From contig NW_026262690.1 of assembly GCF_021869535.1 (NCBI RefSeq), forward strand, positions 88,085,995 to 88,149,994: 64,000 bases of DNA, in the 5' to 3' direction. Source of the DNA: Mytilus californianus (taxonomy: Eukaryota > Mollusca > Bivalvia > Mytilida > Mytilidae). The notes beneath the pieces are model-generated. The model was not told where the DNA came from. It saw only the letters and a program-made list of their open reading frames with translations, and did no database searches. The position numbers and the translations under genes were made by a program. Positions 43,906-56,300 of this stretch are shown here, in pieces; within the stretch, counting starts at the first letter, position 1, and every line of letters starts with the position of its first letter.

Positions 43906-44564
43906 TTTCATTTTTTATCAAATATTCTATTCAATTCAAATGTTATTGTATTTTTTTTTTTGGGGGGGGGGGGAGGGGCTCTTTTAGTGGAATATTTGGG
44001 TTTACATTGAATTTTTCTGATTTTTTACTGCTTTTCCTTAGTTTTTTTGCTCTTATGTTTTTCGTCATCGTAATATACCGGTATATCATTCATAAAATAT
44101 TCTTGACTGTAAAGACAAAGTAGCATGAAATGAAGTTGAAAATATTATGAGTCCCTGTACTCGGTTCTAAAGACCGTTTTAAAAAGGACACAGTGATTAC
44201 TTATATATCTTAATACTGGAAGGTTATGGCAAAATGTTTTCAGAATAGGGGGTTATCGTTAAATAGAAAAGAGTTAAATTTGATCAACATAGTAATATGT
44301 TTTTGTGACTTATTAAGGATATATAATGTTGTCCTTTACAAAATTACAGTTACAAACTAGAATAAGTAGGCTTTTAAGCCCAAGAATTTCTTTTTATTCA
44401 CATTTTCGGTCACGAATAAAACTATAAGACTCGCGAAATAGCAGTAAATCAATCTGATAGGATGTAATATCACTCGAAAAAATCTGATCTACACTTGAAA
44501 AAGTGGACCGATTCACTCGAAAAAAAAAACGATCTCAGCCGGAAACTATACCTACCGTGTATTT

Positions 44565-47297
44565 GCTGTCTTCTCGATTTATTTGCATTCAATGTTTGAA
44601 TTGAAATAAGTCCGTTTGAATTTGATTAGTAACTCAATATCAAAAGTGGTAATCTTTGCTGCATATCAATCGATTTTTTTGGCTTTTTTTTCTAAACTTC
44701 TCTGAACCGGATAATTGACATGTTCCAGTGAGGGTTACAGCCAGTAAAAAAAAATCTAGGTTGATACGCGAGGTATTTATTCGCATATCAATATTTAAAC
44801 CAAATTTACATAAAAGTTCTATAGCCTGCTTTTCCCATCGTTTGGTATATTATGAAGGTAATGTTAACATTATATTGTGATTTTGTGTTTACTTCAACCT
44901 ATTTGTATTCTTCTTCTTATTATTATTTAACAGAACATTTCTTATGAATTCGTAATCCATAGCGTCCTTGTAAAAAATGACTAAACATTGACGAGATCCT
45001 GTTTTCAGTGTTTTCAAGGGAGGTAATGTTTTGTCACTAGATTACCCACTGAAAAAATAATTAGCAAGACAACATGTACAAATAAGTAAATAATGTACAA
45101 TTCTCAAAGAGGTACTTGAGTTTGAATTACGATTTTTACCCATGTTTGTGTTTTGGGGTAAAAAGCATGATAAAAAGAGAAACTATAAAAAAAAACAACA
45201 ACAAAAAAATTCTAATTTCCATAAAAACATACTGTATTCTATTTCAAAAATGTAAATCCCGTTTAGTGTTTTTTTTAAATACATATTCAAGACGAGAACA
45301 AATAAACATTGAATAAATAATAATACAATTATTTCTCAGAAATCTGATGATTTGTCCGAATCTCAATTTCCCTTTGTCTATATCGCTGCGAGAAACATAC
45401 AATAAAAAAGCTTGCATTTTTCTTCTTTAAAAAGTGAAAATTTCCCCTTGGAAACAGACAACAAAAACGTATCCCTGGCATAAGGCACAGCGTTTTTTCA
45501 AATGCATACTATGTATATCACTGAAGAAACATTCATTGTCGAAATACGCATCTGGTGCAGAAAAATTGTTACCGTTCATGTTATTTTAATCGCTCATTTA
45601 AGAACTAATTTAAAATTGTAGCATTACTCAAAATGATCAAGAAAGTCAACTGAATTTTGGTTTTCTAGATTTTCTTTTATTACTTGTATTAAAACAGGAT
45701 GCACAGTTTTTTAACTACATATTTAACAAAGAATCTGTAGATTGATTTATCTCTGGTTTATTAAGGTCCGACAAGAAATGTATACAAGTCGTGAATATGT
45801 TCTTTAATAATGTAATTAGATAGGCAGGTTCGGGACACGAAAAACAATAATGTAAACACAACATTACACTCATGAAAGAAGACAAAGTGCTTTGATCCAA
45901 TTTGATAGGGAAACACTGTTTGATTCAGGAATGCACATGATTACTTCTAAATTTAAAATAAAACTTCCCAGATTTTTGTTGAGTTAACTATGCTCCTGCT
46001 CCAAACGTCTGAATTAGCACTATATTCAATTCTTCCAAAATCATGTTGCCTCACTATAATCATTTAAAGATTCAAACAATACCGAAACATTTGTCTGTTG
46101 TTCAGATACAAAATGAATGAATTTTAAGTGTCAATCTAACTAAGAATCAAGCAATGGTGAAAACATAAAAAATAAATAAAAACCCACTCAAGTTAACATT
46201 AATTTAAGTTTAAAATGTATAATAGTGTACAAATATAACATTCGTTTCCTTTTCCTGTTCTGGTAATTCAAGATATAATTTGATTGAAATGCACTAGAAA
46301 TTACCAATTGAGGGGAGCTAACTCCGTAATTTGCAATCATCATAACCAAAAGTTATATAATAGAGATTACTCGAATTACAAGACACACAGAAACGAAAGA
46401 CCTCAGGATGAACGTAACTTCAAATTTGATGGTAAAGTCGGTTGATTTTTTCGGTCATGTTTTGAAATTCTTCTAAATTGCCTGATTTTTAAAAAGACTG
46501 GCACTTAAGTATAAGACAGTTCATACAGATTAAAAAGATTAATTAAAAAAAGTCTTCATTTTTGAGAAACTGCTTGGATTTTCATTTTCGAACAATATTC
46601 TCAAGCTTAGACCTATTAAAAATGTTCGTTTTGCCTTATTCTACATGTGTAACTTCCAAAAAGTATTTTTCGAAAAAAAGAAGAAGCAATACAAAATTCA
46701 AATTCAACATGCGTCGGTGTAAGTTTTCACATCGGTGAAATATAATTGTATCTAATACAATTAAAACATGTGTTACGTATCCAAAACAAGGAGATGCAAT
46801 ATTCGGAAACAATTGCATGATAGCGGTTTACAATAAATAATGATAATTTCAGATATATGAGAAGGTACTAGACATGTATGTTTAAATTGTTATTGACGGA
46901 TGGACAATAGTAGCATTTTAATATAGATAGCCTATAACCTACTAGAAGATACAATCACAGTAACCTGTTCCAACTCATGTTACTTCATTCAATTTACTGA
47001 TGATTTTGTATAACACATTAGAAAAAATATTAATAAAAGCTATTTTTCAGATTTTCAAAATCTTTAAATCTAATTATTGTCAGATTTTTTTCATCTCTAG
47101 TGCGTAAATAACACAACCTGTTTCACAAATTCTTATAAAACCTTTTTGAAATTGGAAGGACAATATAATATTGACTTAGATTAACAGATACGTACCCGAA
47201 TTCGTCAATATATCTGATCAATGTACGTGTCCACACGTGGGTTTATTAAGGGTACATAAGCAACTTTTCATCACATGACATTCAAACAGCCGGAGGC
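44565..47297. other. No gene seen; one dispersed repeat fragment
   Basis: Positions 45515-45600 (GAAGAAACATTCATTGTCGA, ATACGCATCTGGTGCAG) resemble a dispersed molluscan repeat. Nothing else was recognised upstream of the lectin/EGF/WSC gene, and no convincing TATA box. Confidence 0.35.
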
Positions 47298-47355
47298 ATG
47301 GAGGCACGACCAGGAGTTTTCCTTTTGTTGCTTGTGACAGTCCTTCAGGCAGTTG
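47298..47355 (+). CDS. Lectin gene exon 1 (signal peptide)
   Basis: 58 nt encoding MEARPGVFLLLLVTVLQAVG, donor GTAAGATG, phase 1. The link to the SUEL exon 3.9 kb away is inferred from phase and strand. Confidence 0.65.
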
Positions 47356-50300
47356 GTAAGATGACCTTTTTAACGTGTTACGTAAAATTATCTGTATTTT
47401 GTTCTGTTTTAGACATTTAAAAAGTTTGTTAGGGTTGCTTCCCTTTAAAGATAAATATACTTCCCCTTAAAAAGAATAATTTTGAAAATTTGTGCATTAA
47501 CACTTAATTTAATTAAAATTTAATTAAAAACGGAACATTTTACTTAAAATAAAAAAGAGGGGGTATGAGATTTGAACATCGGTAAAGAACTGTTGCATAA
47601 ATCGATAAATATATGCTGACTTCTTATAATCATTTTCTTTATTCTTCAATTTGATTATTTTCTCGTGGTTTCTGTTGGAAAAGGGGGTTGGTGTTCTTAG
47701 TCAAAAATATTGATATAGAGTCTAACAGAATATATTTCATACATATTCATGTCGGAAACAATTTATATATATATGCAGATTTTTAAGACAGCTCTTCAGA
47801 TTTACAATTCAATAGTTATTTCAAAGTTCAAATTCTTATATTATCGATGGATATATAAATCTAAAATTGTTTTTATTTTGATACAAAGTCAAAATACATC
47901 AAATATACTAGTTCAAGATACATGTACACAGTTTGAATTCTGGTGACATTTTTTTTTCTCTCGTCCTACTGGTCAACTCTTTAATTTGTGGTACATTGTA
48001 CGACCTCTACAAAAACAAATAATTATTATTAAATTTATATAATTTATTATTATATTAAATTCAATATTTAGAACGTTGAGATAAATATAGATTCTTACAT
48101 TGGTATCAGTGGGTAATCGGATTTATCCAATCGAGATAATTAAATTATCGAATTTTTTTTATCGATTCAGTGTTGTTATTTTACAAAGAATGATATGTCT
48201 ATCCTTAAAACAAGCTATTTGTATCTACGTTGACCAATCTTTTTTAATGAAACAAAAAATTGTGCTAATATTGCAAAAGACAATTTGTACATAGGGGTTA
48301 AAAAAACCCTTAGTAATTCGTATGATTTCTACATTGTATGAACAGCAAATTTACAAAAATGATGTTTCATACCAGCACAGAAGTGCTACCTTCACAACTG
48401 GTGATAACCTCAGTGATGACTCGTTTGAAAGCAGAGTCATTATAATATCGGAAACAAATGGAAAACATTTCATCAACAGTTGTGCTCTCCGTAATCTGAT
48501 ATGTTTTTGTTTTAAACATTTATTATTAGCTGTCAGTTTGGTTCAATTTTGGCAAAATAAACTCAAATACTGTGGATTCATTTATTTTCGTGGGTATCAA
48601 TTTTCGTGGATTAAGGAAATCTTGCATTTTCGTGGATATTTAATTTCGTGGTTTTGCCAAAGTCTGCATACAAACCAATGGAAAATTTGTAAATAGTTGG
48701 ACATTTGAATTCGTGGTTTACCAGTACCCACGAAATCCACGGAAATTGGTATTCCACGAATAATAATGAATCCACAGTACAGCATTAATGTATTATTGGC
48801 TTACAAGCTAATAATTCAACTTCATTTTAATCCGTACTCATGCGACCTTTGATCTAACCTTTGTTGGAGATGGGTTATCCGTGTAATGAGCATGTACCAT
48901 GATTAAACCAAACGTAAAAAAAAGTAAAACTAGAAACAGGAAGACCGATCTCGTTGATTGATTCTATCCGCAAATAGATCAGTCATATACAAGTTTAGAG
49001 TACAATACTTTTCATTTAATTCATGTGTTTTTGTTCATGAAAAACAAAATAATGAAAAAAGACCGTATACAGTTAAAAGTGGTTCCATATCTATTTCTAC
49101 TTTATGTTTACCATATAAATAAGAAGATGTGGTATGAGTGCCAATGAGACAACTCTCCATCCAAGTCACAATGTATAAAAAGTTAACAATTTTAGGTCAA
49201 AGTACGGCCTTCAACACTGAGCATTGGCTCACACGGAACAGCAAGCTATAAAGGGCCCCAAAATGACAAGTGTAAAACAATTCAAACAGGAAAACCAACG
49301 GTCTAATCTATATAAAAAACGAGAAACGAGAAACACATATGAACCACACCAACAAACGACAACCACTGAACAACAGGCTCCTGACTTAGGACAGGTGCAT
49401 AAAAAATCAGTGGGTTTAAACGTTTTAACAGGCGCCAACCTTCATCCTAACCTGAGACAGTAGTGTAACATTACAACATAAAAGACACACTATAAAATAT
49501 CAATTGAAATGGCTTAATTCGATCAAAAAGACATTAAAACAAAAACAAATAAACATACACTGAACGAATAAGTTTGATCTATGACACAATATAAATACAA
49601 TATTAAAACGTAGGTGACTATATAACATAGACGTTACAGGTATTAATAAAAAAAGATGTAGTAAGAGTGACAATAAGCCAACTCTAATCTGGGACAAAAT
49701 GGCGTTAAATAAAACAACGTACACAGGTAAATTTAAATATAATAATTTTGTAGTACGAGTACGGAAGTGAAAATTTATCGTCATACTAAGTACTTATCAA
49801 AGGTGGTACAAAATAGTGAGACGAGATATAGCAAAAAATAAGTAATCATTAAATTACAGAAACGTATTACAAATTGTGTCAACAGGTCAACTTAACACGA
49901 AAGTACGATTAAAGAGTACTCGCAGTTACTGAAAGCTAGTTAAAAGCCAAAAACAATTAACAATAAAACAATCATGCATCAGAGACTAAAATCAATTAAA
50001 ACACATCCCAAGGATTTTGTGTTTTAACGCTATGGACAGTCAAAGAAGACATGACTTGTGCAATGCCAAAATTAAAGTATCGACAGGCAGTAGGATCGTT
50101 AGGATATAACTTATATAAATATTTATCATGTTATATTTAGATACACCAGTCTGTTTTTATTTATAATAAGTAGAACACACCTGCGACATCGCGGGTCCGT
50201 GGCTGAATTAAAGTTCCTACGCCTTATTTTTAGCCTGGATTTTAATTATTCTTCTGATAAAGTCATGCTGATTATAAGGTGCACATATTTATCTGCTTTC

Positions 50301-53300
50301 AAAATCTTTTTATTTGAACCCGTCGACCCGGACCTTGTTAACTATTGGTAATATAAATTATGTGGAAAAAAAGGGCCTAGAACGGTGTAATTCTAATCAA
50401 CACCATTGTCCTATACTAGTTATATATAAAGTTAAATTCGTTGATTCGTCGTGTTAACGTCATGCCAGGTTAACAAATTGGAAAGAGCGTACGCCTTATT
50501 TCTAGCTTGGATTGTTAGTATTCGTATTGTCATCTGATAAAGTCATGCTGATTATAGGGTGCACAGTTTTCTCTGCTTTCAAAATCTTTTTGTTTGAACC
50601 CGTCCTGGTTTTTTTACTACAACTGGAAGCTACATGTGACAATGATTGAATTTAGTAGTGTCAATCCCTGTATAATGACGAAGTTCAGGTGTGGTTATGA
50701 CCCGTGCATATAGCAAATCCCAAATACACCGTTTGGTGGTGCGCCTGACAGAGGTGGAACATACAGATTAGGTAACAGGTGACAGGTGACATATACTGTT
50801 GGTATCGGTATCGGATTCGACCCGGAACTTGTTAATTATTGGTAATATTGATTATGTGGAAAACGAAAGGGCCTGTAATGGTGTAATCTGTAATCGACAC
50901 CATTGTCCTATATTAGTTATATATAAAGTTGAATTCTTTCATTCGTCGTTTTTACGTCATGCCGGCTAACAAATTGGACATCCTTATTTTAGTAGTATAG
51001 ATAACGGGGTCACATGACCATCGAAATATTTCGTTGGTCGTGTCGATAGTTTATTGGATGGCGTCTTGTCAGGAATATAACGAAAGTTTGATACTTCTTA
51101 GATTCTAGATATGTGTATTGGTTTTGTGGAACTTCTGTAGTTCTGCATTACGTTTTAGTATATAGTTTATCAGATTTGAATAAATCCGGCGTGCGTACAT
51201 TTGTCAGCTTATGCATCGTTAAACGTATTGTAATAGTTACATCATCTATGTGTATATTTTTATTTCCAGCGAGCAAAAAAGAGGTAATTTGCGAAAATTC
51301 CAAAACTACATTGTCATGTCCACCAAACCAAATAATCAGGATACAGCAGGCAACGTATGGTAGATCTAATAAAAGAACATGCAAACATCCAAAGATAAAA
51401 ACAACTCGTTGTTCTACGAAAAAACCTCTGGGCATCACAAGGAAGAATTGTAATGGGCGAAAATCATGCGCTGTTGCTGCAAATAACGGGCTGTATGGTG
51501 ATCCTTGTCCCGGGACATACAAATACGTCACTGTTTCCTATTCCTGCCAAGGTATGTTTGTGATTACACATTGATGTCATGACTATGTTTTACAAAACTA
51601 AAAGTACAAATCACTCATGAACAATGAAATAAAAATAGTAAGCATATAAGGTGACACTTACAACCCAATTATGATATTACATATGTATGCAATTAGATAA
51701 AAAAAACTTTAAGTCTACTGTAGATTTCTTATTTTTAATCGTAGCAATTTTAGTGGATTGCTGTTTGCATTTAGATGTAAGTCGAATACATTCAGAACGG
51801 AAAATAGTTATCTGAATGACTAGACCGGAGTATAGACATATGGTCATGACTGGGCTTTTGTCATCTGGTAGTAAAACTTATTCTGATGATAGTGTCTGTT
51901 TGGCCCGAGAAGTGTTTAAATAAGCAGCCACGTCTGCCCGGAAATTGGAAGTTTTAATAACAGTTTTTGACTGGGTTTGTGGTCAACAGCTGTTGTGCTT
52001 GTCCCGAAGACAGAACTAATACATAAAGCCTAAGTCTTAAGGCAGCAGTTCAAACTGAAGGTCAAACAACAGATGTTGACGGTTTGCTAAACAGTTATAA
52101 ATAGACGGGATTCTCGGTCATCAGATGTTTTATTTGAACCAATCCGGAATTGATGCCAAAAAACCGAAGACTGAGGACAATAGTTCAGTCTGAATGTAAA
52201 ACACTAGTTGTTAACCGAAAATAAAGTCTTATACTGTTTTGATTTACCACCACCCTATCAATTGTCTATGAGAGTGTTTGGAAACTATAAACACAGTCAA
52301 AATATGTTCATAAAAACTTACTGAATAACTAATCATAAAATCATGAAATCTAGAAAATTATTCAACGAGTGACAAACAACAGAATAATTCACGCATGCAC
52401 GTAGCGCCTGTGTTGATTGTCAGTTTTGTTCGAAAAAAAGTATTATTCTCCACCCTTAACGTCACTTGCTTTTACAGGTATAATTTTAGTAAACTGTTTG
52501 ATATACACTTGCTTTTGGTAAATAATTGTCATTAAATACTTCTTTATCTCTTTTGGAATATGGAATAAAACAATTAGTCTTTGTCCATTTTGCAGGCACT
52601 ACACGAAAGTGCAGGAAAAAATGTCATAAAAAAGCCAAGTGTATAAATGGAAAATGCGTCTGTAAAGCCAAATACCAAGGCGACGGAGTTAGATCTTGTA
52701 AAAACAAGAAAGGTATGCATATTTATAGTGTATATGTTATTATGATTTGATTTTTTATTAACTTATTTATCGTTTTTTGTAGGTTTCGTGTTGCTCAGTC
52801 TTTTGTTTTCTTTGTTGTGTTACATGTATGTGTACTGTTGTTTGCCTTTTCGTCGTTTTTGTTTTTTTTTCAGTTTTATTTCGACTTATGAATTTGATCA
52901 CCCCTTAGATATCTTTTGTCTCTCTTTAAATCAGCACGACTAAACTAAAGTCAGCAGTCAAAATCAGTTGTCGAGCCGATTTTTAAACATCAGAGTCAGA
53001 ATAAAACAAGAACGAGTGTCAAGAAAGAAATTACAACGAGTATAGTACACCGTAATTTGTAAATTTGTAACGAATAAATGCCACAAAGAGCTAAGTGCAT
53101 TAAATGTTCATGCGTCTGTGAAGCAGGATACCGAGGCGACGAAGTAAGTCTAATGTATGTTCTTGCTTAACATGTTTTTTTATTCCCTTTTCCGTTTGGA
53201 CAGACTAAGTCATCGACAAAAGTAGATGTCGAGCAGATCATTAAAATTTATGGTAAAAATAAATTAGATATTCATCAATGTCAGAAATTAATTCACAACA

Positions 53301-56300
53301 ATTATACCTTATGATTCGAATAATTGTCCGTTTTGCAGACAAGACACCCAAGTGCATGAGAAAATGTCACAGACAAGCCAATTGTATAAGAGGAAAATGC
53401 GTCTGTAAATCAGGATACAAAGGCGATGGAATTAGATCTTGTACAAACATCAAAGGTATGCACATTTATAGATTAAATCATTATACGTATTATCTTTTTA
53501 TTAACTCTTTCATTATGACTGACTATAGTCAACAGCAAAAGCAGTTGTCGAGTAGATCTTTAAAATTCATGGTAAAAAAATATTTAGTCACACAAACGTC
53601 AGTAATGAAATAATAACAATTACTGTACCTCATAATTGAAACAATTAAAATTGAGTATGGAAATGGGGAATGTGTCAAAGAGACAACAACCCGACCATAG
53701 AGCAGACAACAGCCGAAGGCCACCAATGGGTCTTCAATGCAACGAGAAACTCCCGCACCCGGAGGCGTCCTTCAGCTGGCCCCTAAACAAATATATATAC
53801 TAGTTCAGTTATAATGGACGTCATACTCAACTCCAAATTATACACAGGAAACTAAAATTAAAAATGATACAAGACTAACAAAGGCCAGAGGCTCCTGACT
53901 TGGGACAGGCGCAAAAATGCGGCGGGGTTAAACATGTTTTTTGAGATCTCAACCCTCCACCTATACCTCTAGCCAATGAAGAAAAAAAAACCGCACAACA
54001 GTATGCACAGTAAAACTCAGTATAAGAGAAGTCCGAGTCCGATTTCAGAATAGGAAACAAAAGAAAATAAACAAAATGACAATAATACATAAATAACAAC
54101 ATACTACTAGCAGTTACTGACATGCCAGCTCCAGACCTCAATTAAACTGATTGAAAGATTATGTCTTCATCATATGAATATCAGGCACAATCTCTCCTAT
54201 TAGGGGTTTAGTATTATACCGTCATAAAATATATGAGGAGAACATAACCCGTGGCATGCCAACAACTGGTTTTAGAATAAATGTGTTTAATTCCGATGCA
54301 AAGACCCTATAAGTGAATCAATATTAAAGCCAAAATATGCAATCTTTAATGACCTGACAACAGTATTGTCTTGTTTGTTGTTAAGACACCCAAATGCTTG
54401 AGAAAATGTCATAGAGAAGCCAATTATATAAGAGGAAAATGCGTCTGTAAATCAGGATACAAAGGCGATGGAATAAGATATTGCACAAACATCAAAGGTA
54501 TGCACATTTATAGTATAAATCATTATACTTATTGTCTTTTTATTAACTCTTTCATTATGACTGACTATAGTCAACAGCAAAAGCAGTTGTCGAATAGATC
54601 TTTAAAAGTTATGGTCAAATAAAACTTAATGTTCACAAATGTCGGATATGAAATAGTAACAATTACAGTACCTTAAAACTGAAACAATTGTCTTGTTTGT
54701 AGTAAAGACACCCAAATGCTTGAGAAGATGTCATAGAAAAGCCAAGTGTATAAGAGGAAAATGCGTCTGTAAATCAGGTTACAAAGGCGATGGAATTAGA
54801 TCTTGTTCAAACATCAAAGGTATGCACATTTTAACTATACACTAATATGTGTATCATGTTTATTTATTAACTTAATTATTATGACTGACTAGTGCAAGAA
54901 GAAGAAGTTGTCTAGCCGCTTCTTAAACTTCAGAGTCATAATAAAACAAAACCGTTTCTAAGTGTCTTCAAAGAAATTACAACAACAATATGACCTTGTA
55001 ATTTGTAAAAAATATTAAATTTAAGCAAGACATCAAAGTGCATAAAAATAAATGTCATAAAAGAGCTAAGTGTATAAATAGAAAATGCGTGTGTGAAGCA
55101 TGTTATAAAGGAGACGAAGTAAGATCTTGTATAAAAGGCAACGGTATGTACTTGTTATATATTTCAAGTTCATGCATACCATGTTGTATTCCCTTTTCCC
55201 TTAGAACTTACTTAGTCATCAACAAAACTAGAATTCGAGAAGATCGTTGAAATATATGGTAAAAATAAATTAGATATTAATCATTCTCAGAAATGAAATT
55301 ACAAGAATTATAACTTATAATTCGTTAAATTGTCCATTTTGCAGCCCAGACCCCCAAGTGCATGAAAAAATGTCATAAGAAAGCCAAGTGTATAAATCGG
55401 AAATGCGTCTGTAAAGCCAAATACCACGGCGACGGAGTTAGATCTTGTACAAAAGACAAAGGTATGTACTATTGTACTATATAAGTAGATCATTATTACG
55501 ATTTCAGTAACTGTTACCCAAAACCATCATAGGGCCTCTGTCGGCTGGTGGCCTTAGATGTTTATCTCCAGGGACAATAGTTTTCAACTCTTATGTTTCG
55601 AGCTCAAATCCCAGAAGGTGTAGAGGTTTCCAATCATATTTGAAAAAGGATTTCGAGTTCTCTGACGAAGGCAGTGATTTTCTCACGTTATCTGGCTTCC
55701 TTCTCAAACATAAACTGGCCGTCATGAATGACTAGTCAGCAGAATCGCAGTTATTGAACCGATTATTAAACATCAGTGTCATAATAAAACAAAAACGTTT
55801 CTAAGTGTCAACAAAGAAATTACAACAATTATAGTACCTCGTAATTTGTAAAATTGTATAATGTTTGGGAAGACATCAGAGTCATAAAAGATCTGAGTGT
55901 AAAAGTAGAGAATGCGTCTGTTTAGCAGGACACCGAGGCGACGGGGCTAGATCTTGTACAAACATCAAATTTAACATGTTTTTAATCACTTATCCATTAT
56001 GACTGATTAAAGTCATCGATATAAGTATATGTGAAGTAGATCTGTAAAGTCATGGTCAAATAAAACTTAATATCCACAATTGTCAGTTGAAATAATAAAT
56101 ACTAATGTACCTTACTCACAATTGAAACAATTGTCTTCTTTGTAGGCAAGAAACCCAAATGCTTGAGAAAATGTCATAAATATGCCAAGTGTAAAAAGGG
56201 AAAATGCATCTGTAAATCAGGATACCGAGGCGATGGAATTAGATCTTGTACAAACAACAAAGGTATGCACTTTTATAGTATATATTTTTATTGTTAACAA

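Larger units (their letters stand above)
42094..44559. mobile_element. DNA transposon-like element, CAC termini, 5-bp TSD
   Basis: The ends are CACAGTAGGTATAGTGTCCG (left) and, inverted, CACGGTAGGTATAGTTTCCG (right). Similarity runs about 45 bp inward to a TTTTTTCGAGTG word. TATTT flanks both sides (42089-42093 and 44560-44564). The TTTTTTCGAGTG word recurs subterminally near 42130, 42170, 42540-42590 and 44470-44520, in inverted orientation on the right, like transposase-binding sites. No transposase frame is visible, so it is non-autonomous. CAC ends with a 5-bp TSD fit Transib/RAG-like elements best; Chapaev and CACTA types use other TSD lengths. The family is inference. Confidence 0.7.

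Noticed and set aside
48322-48696. 124-codon plus-strand frame in lectin intron 1
   Set aside because: Its 3' third lies inside the palindromic MITE at 48570-48777 and no splice sites frame it.
51148-51531. 127-codon minus-strand open frame
   Set aside because: It is the antisense of the SUEL lectin exon, which has eight family cysteines, motifs and splice sites on the plus strand.
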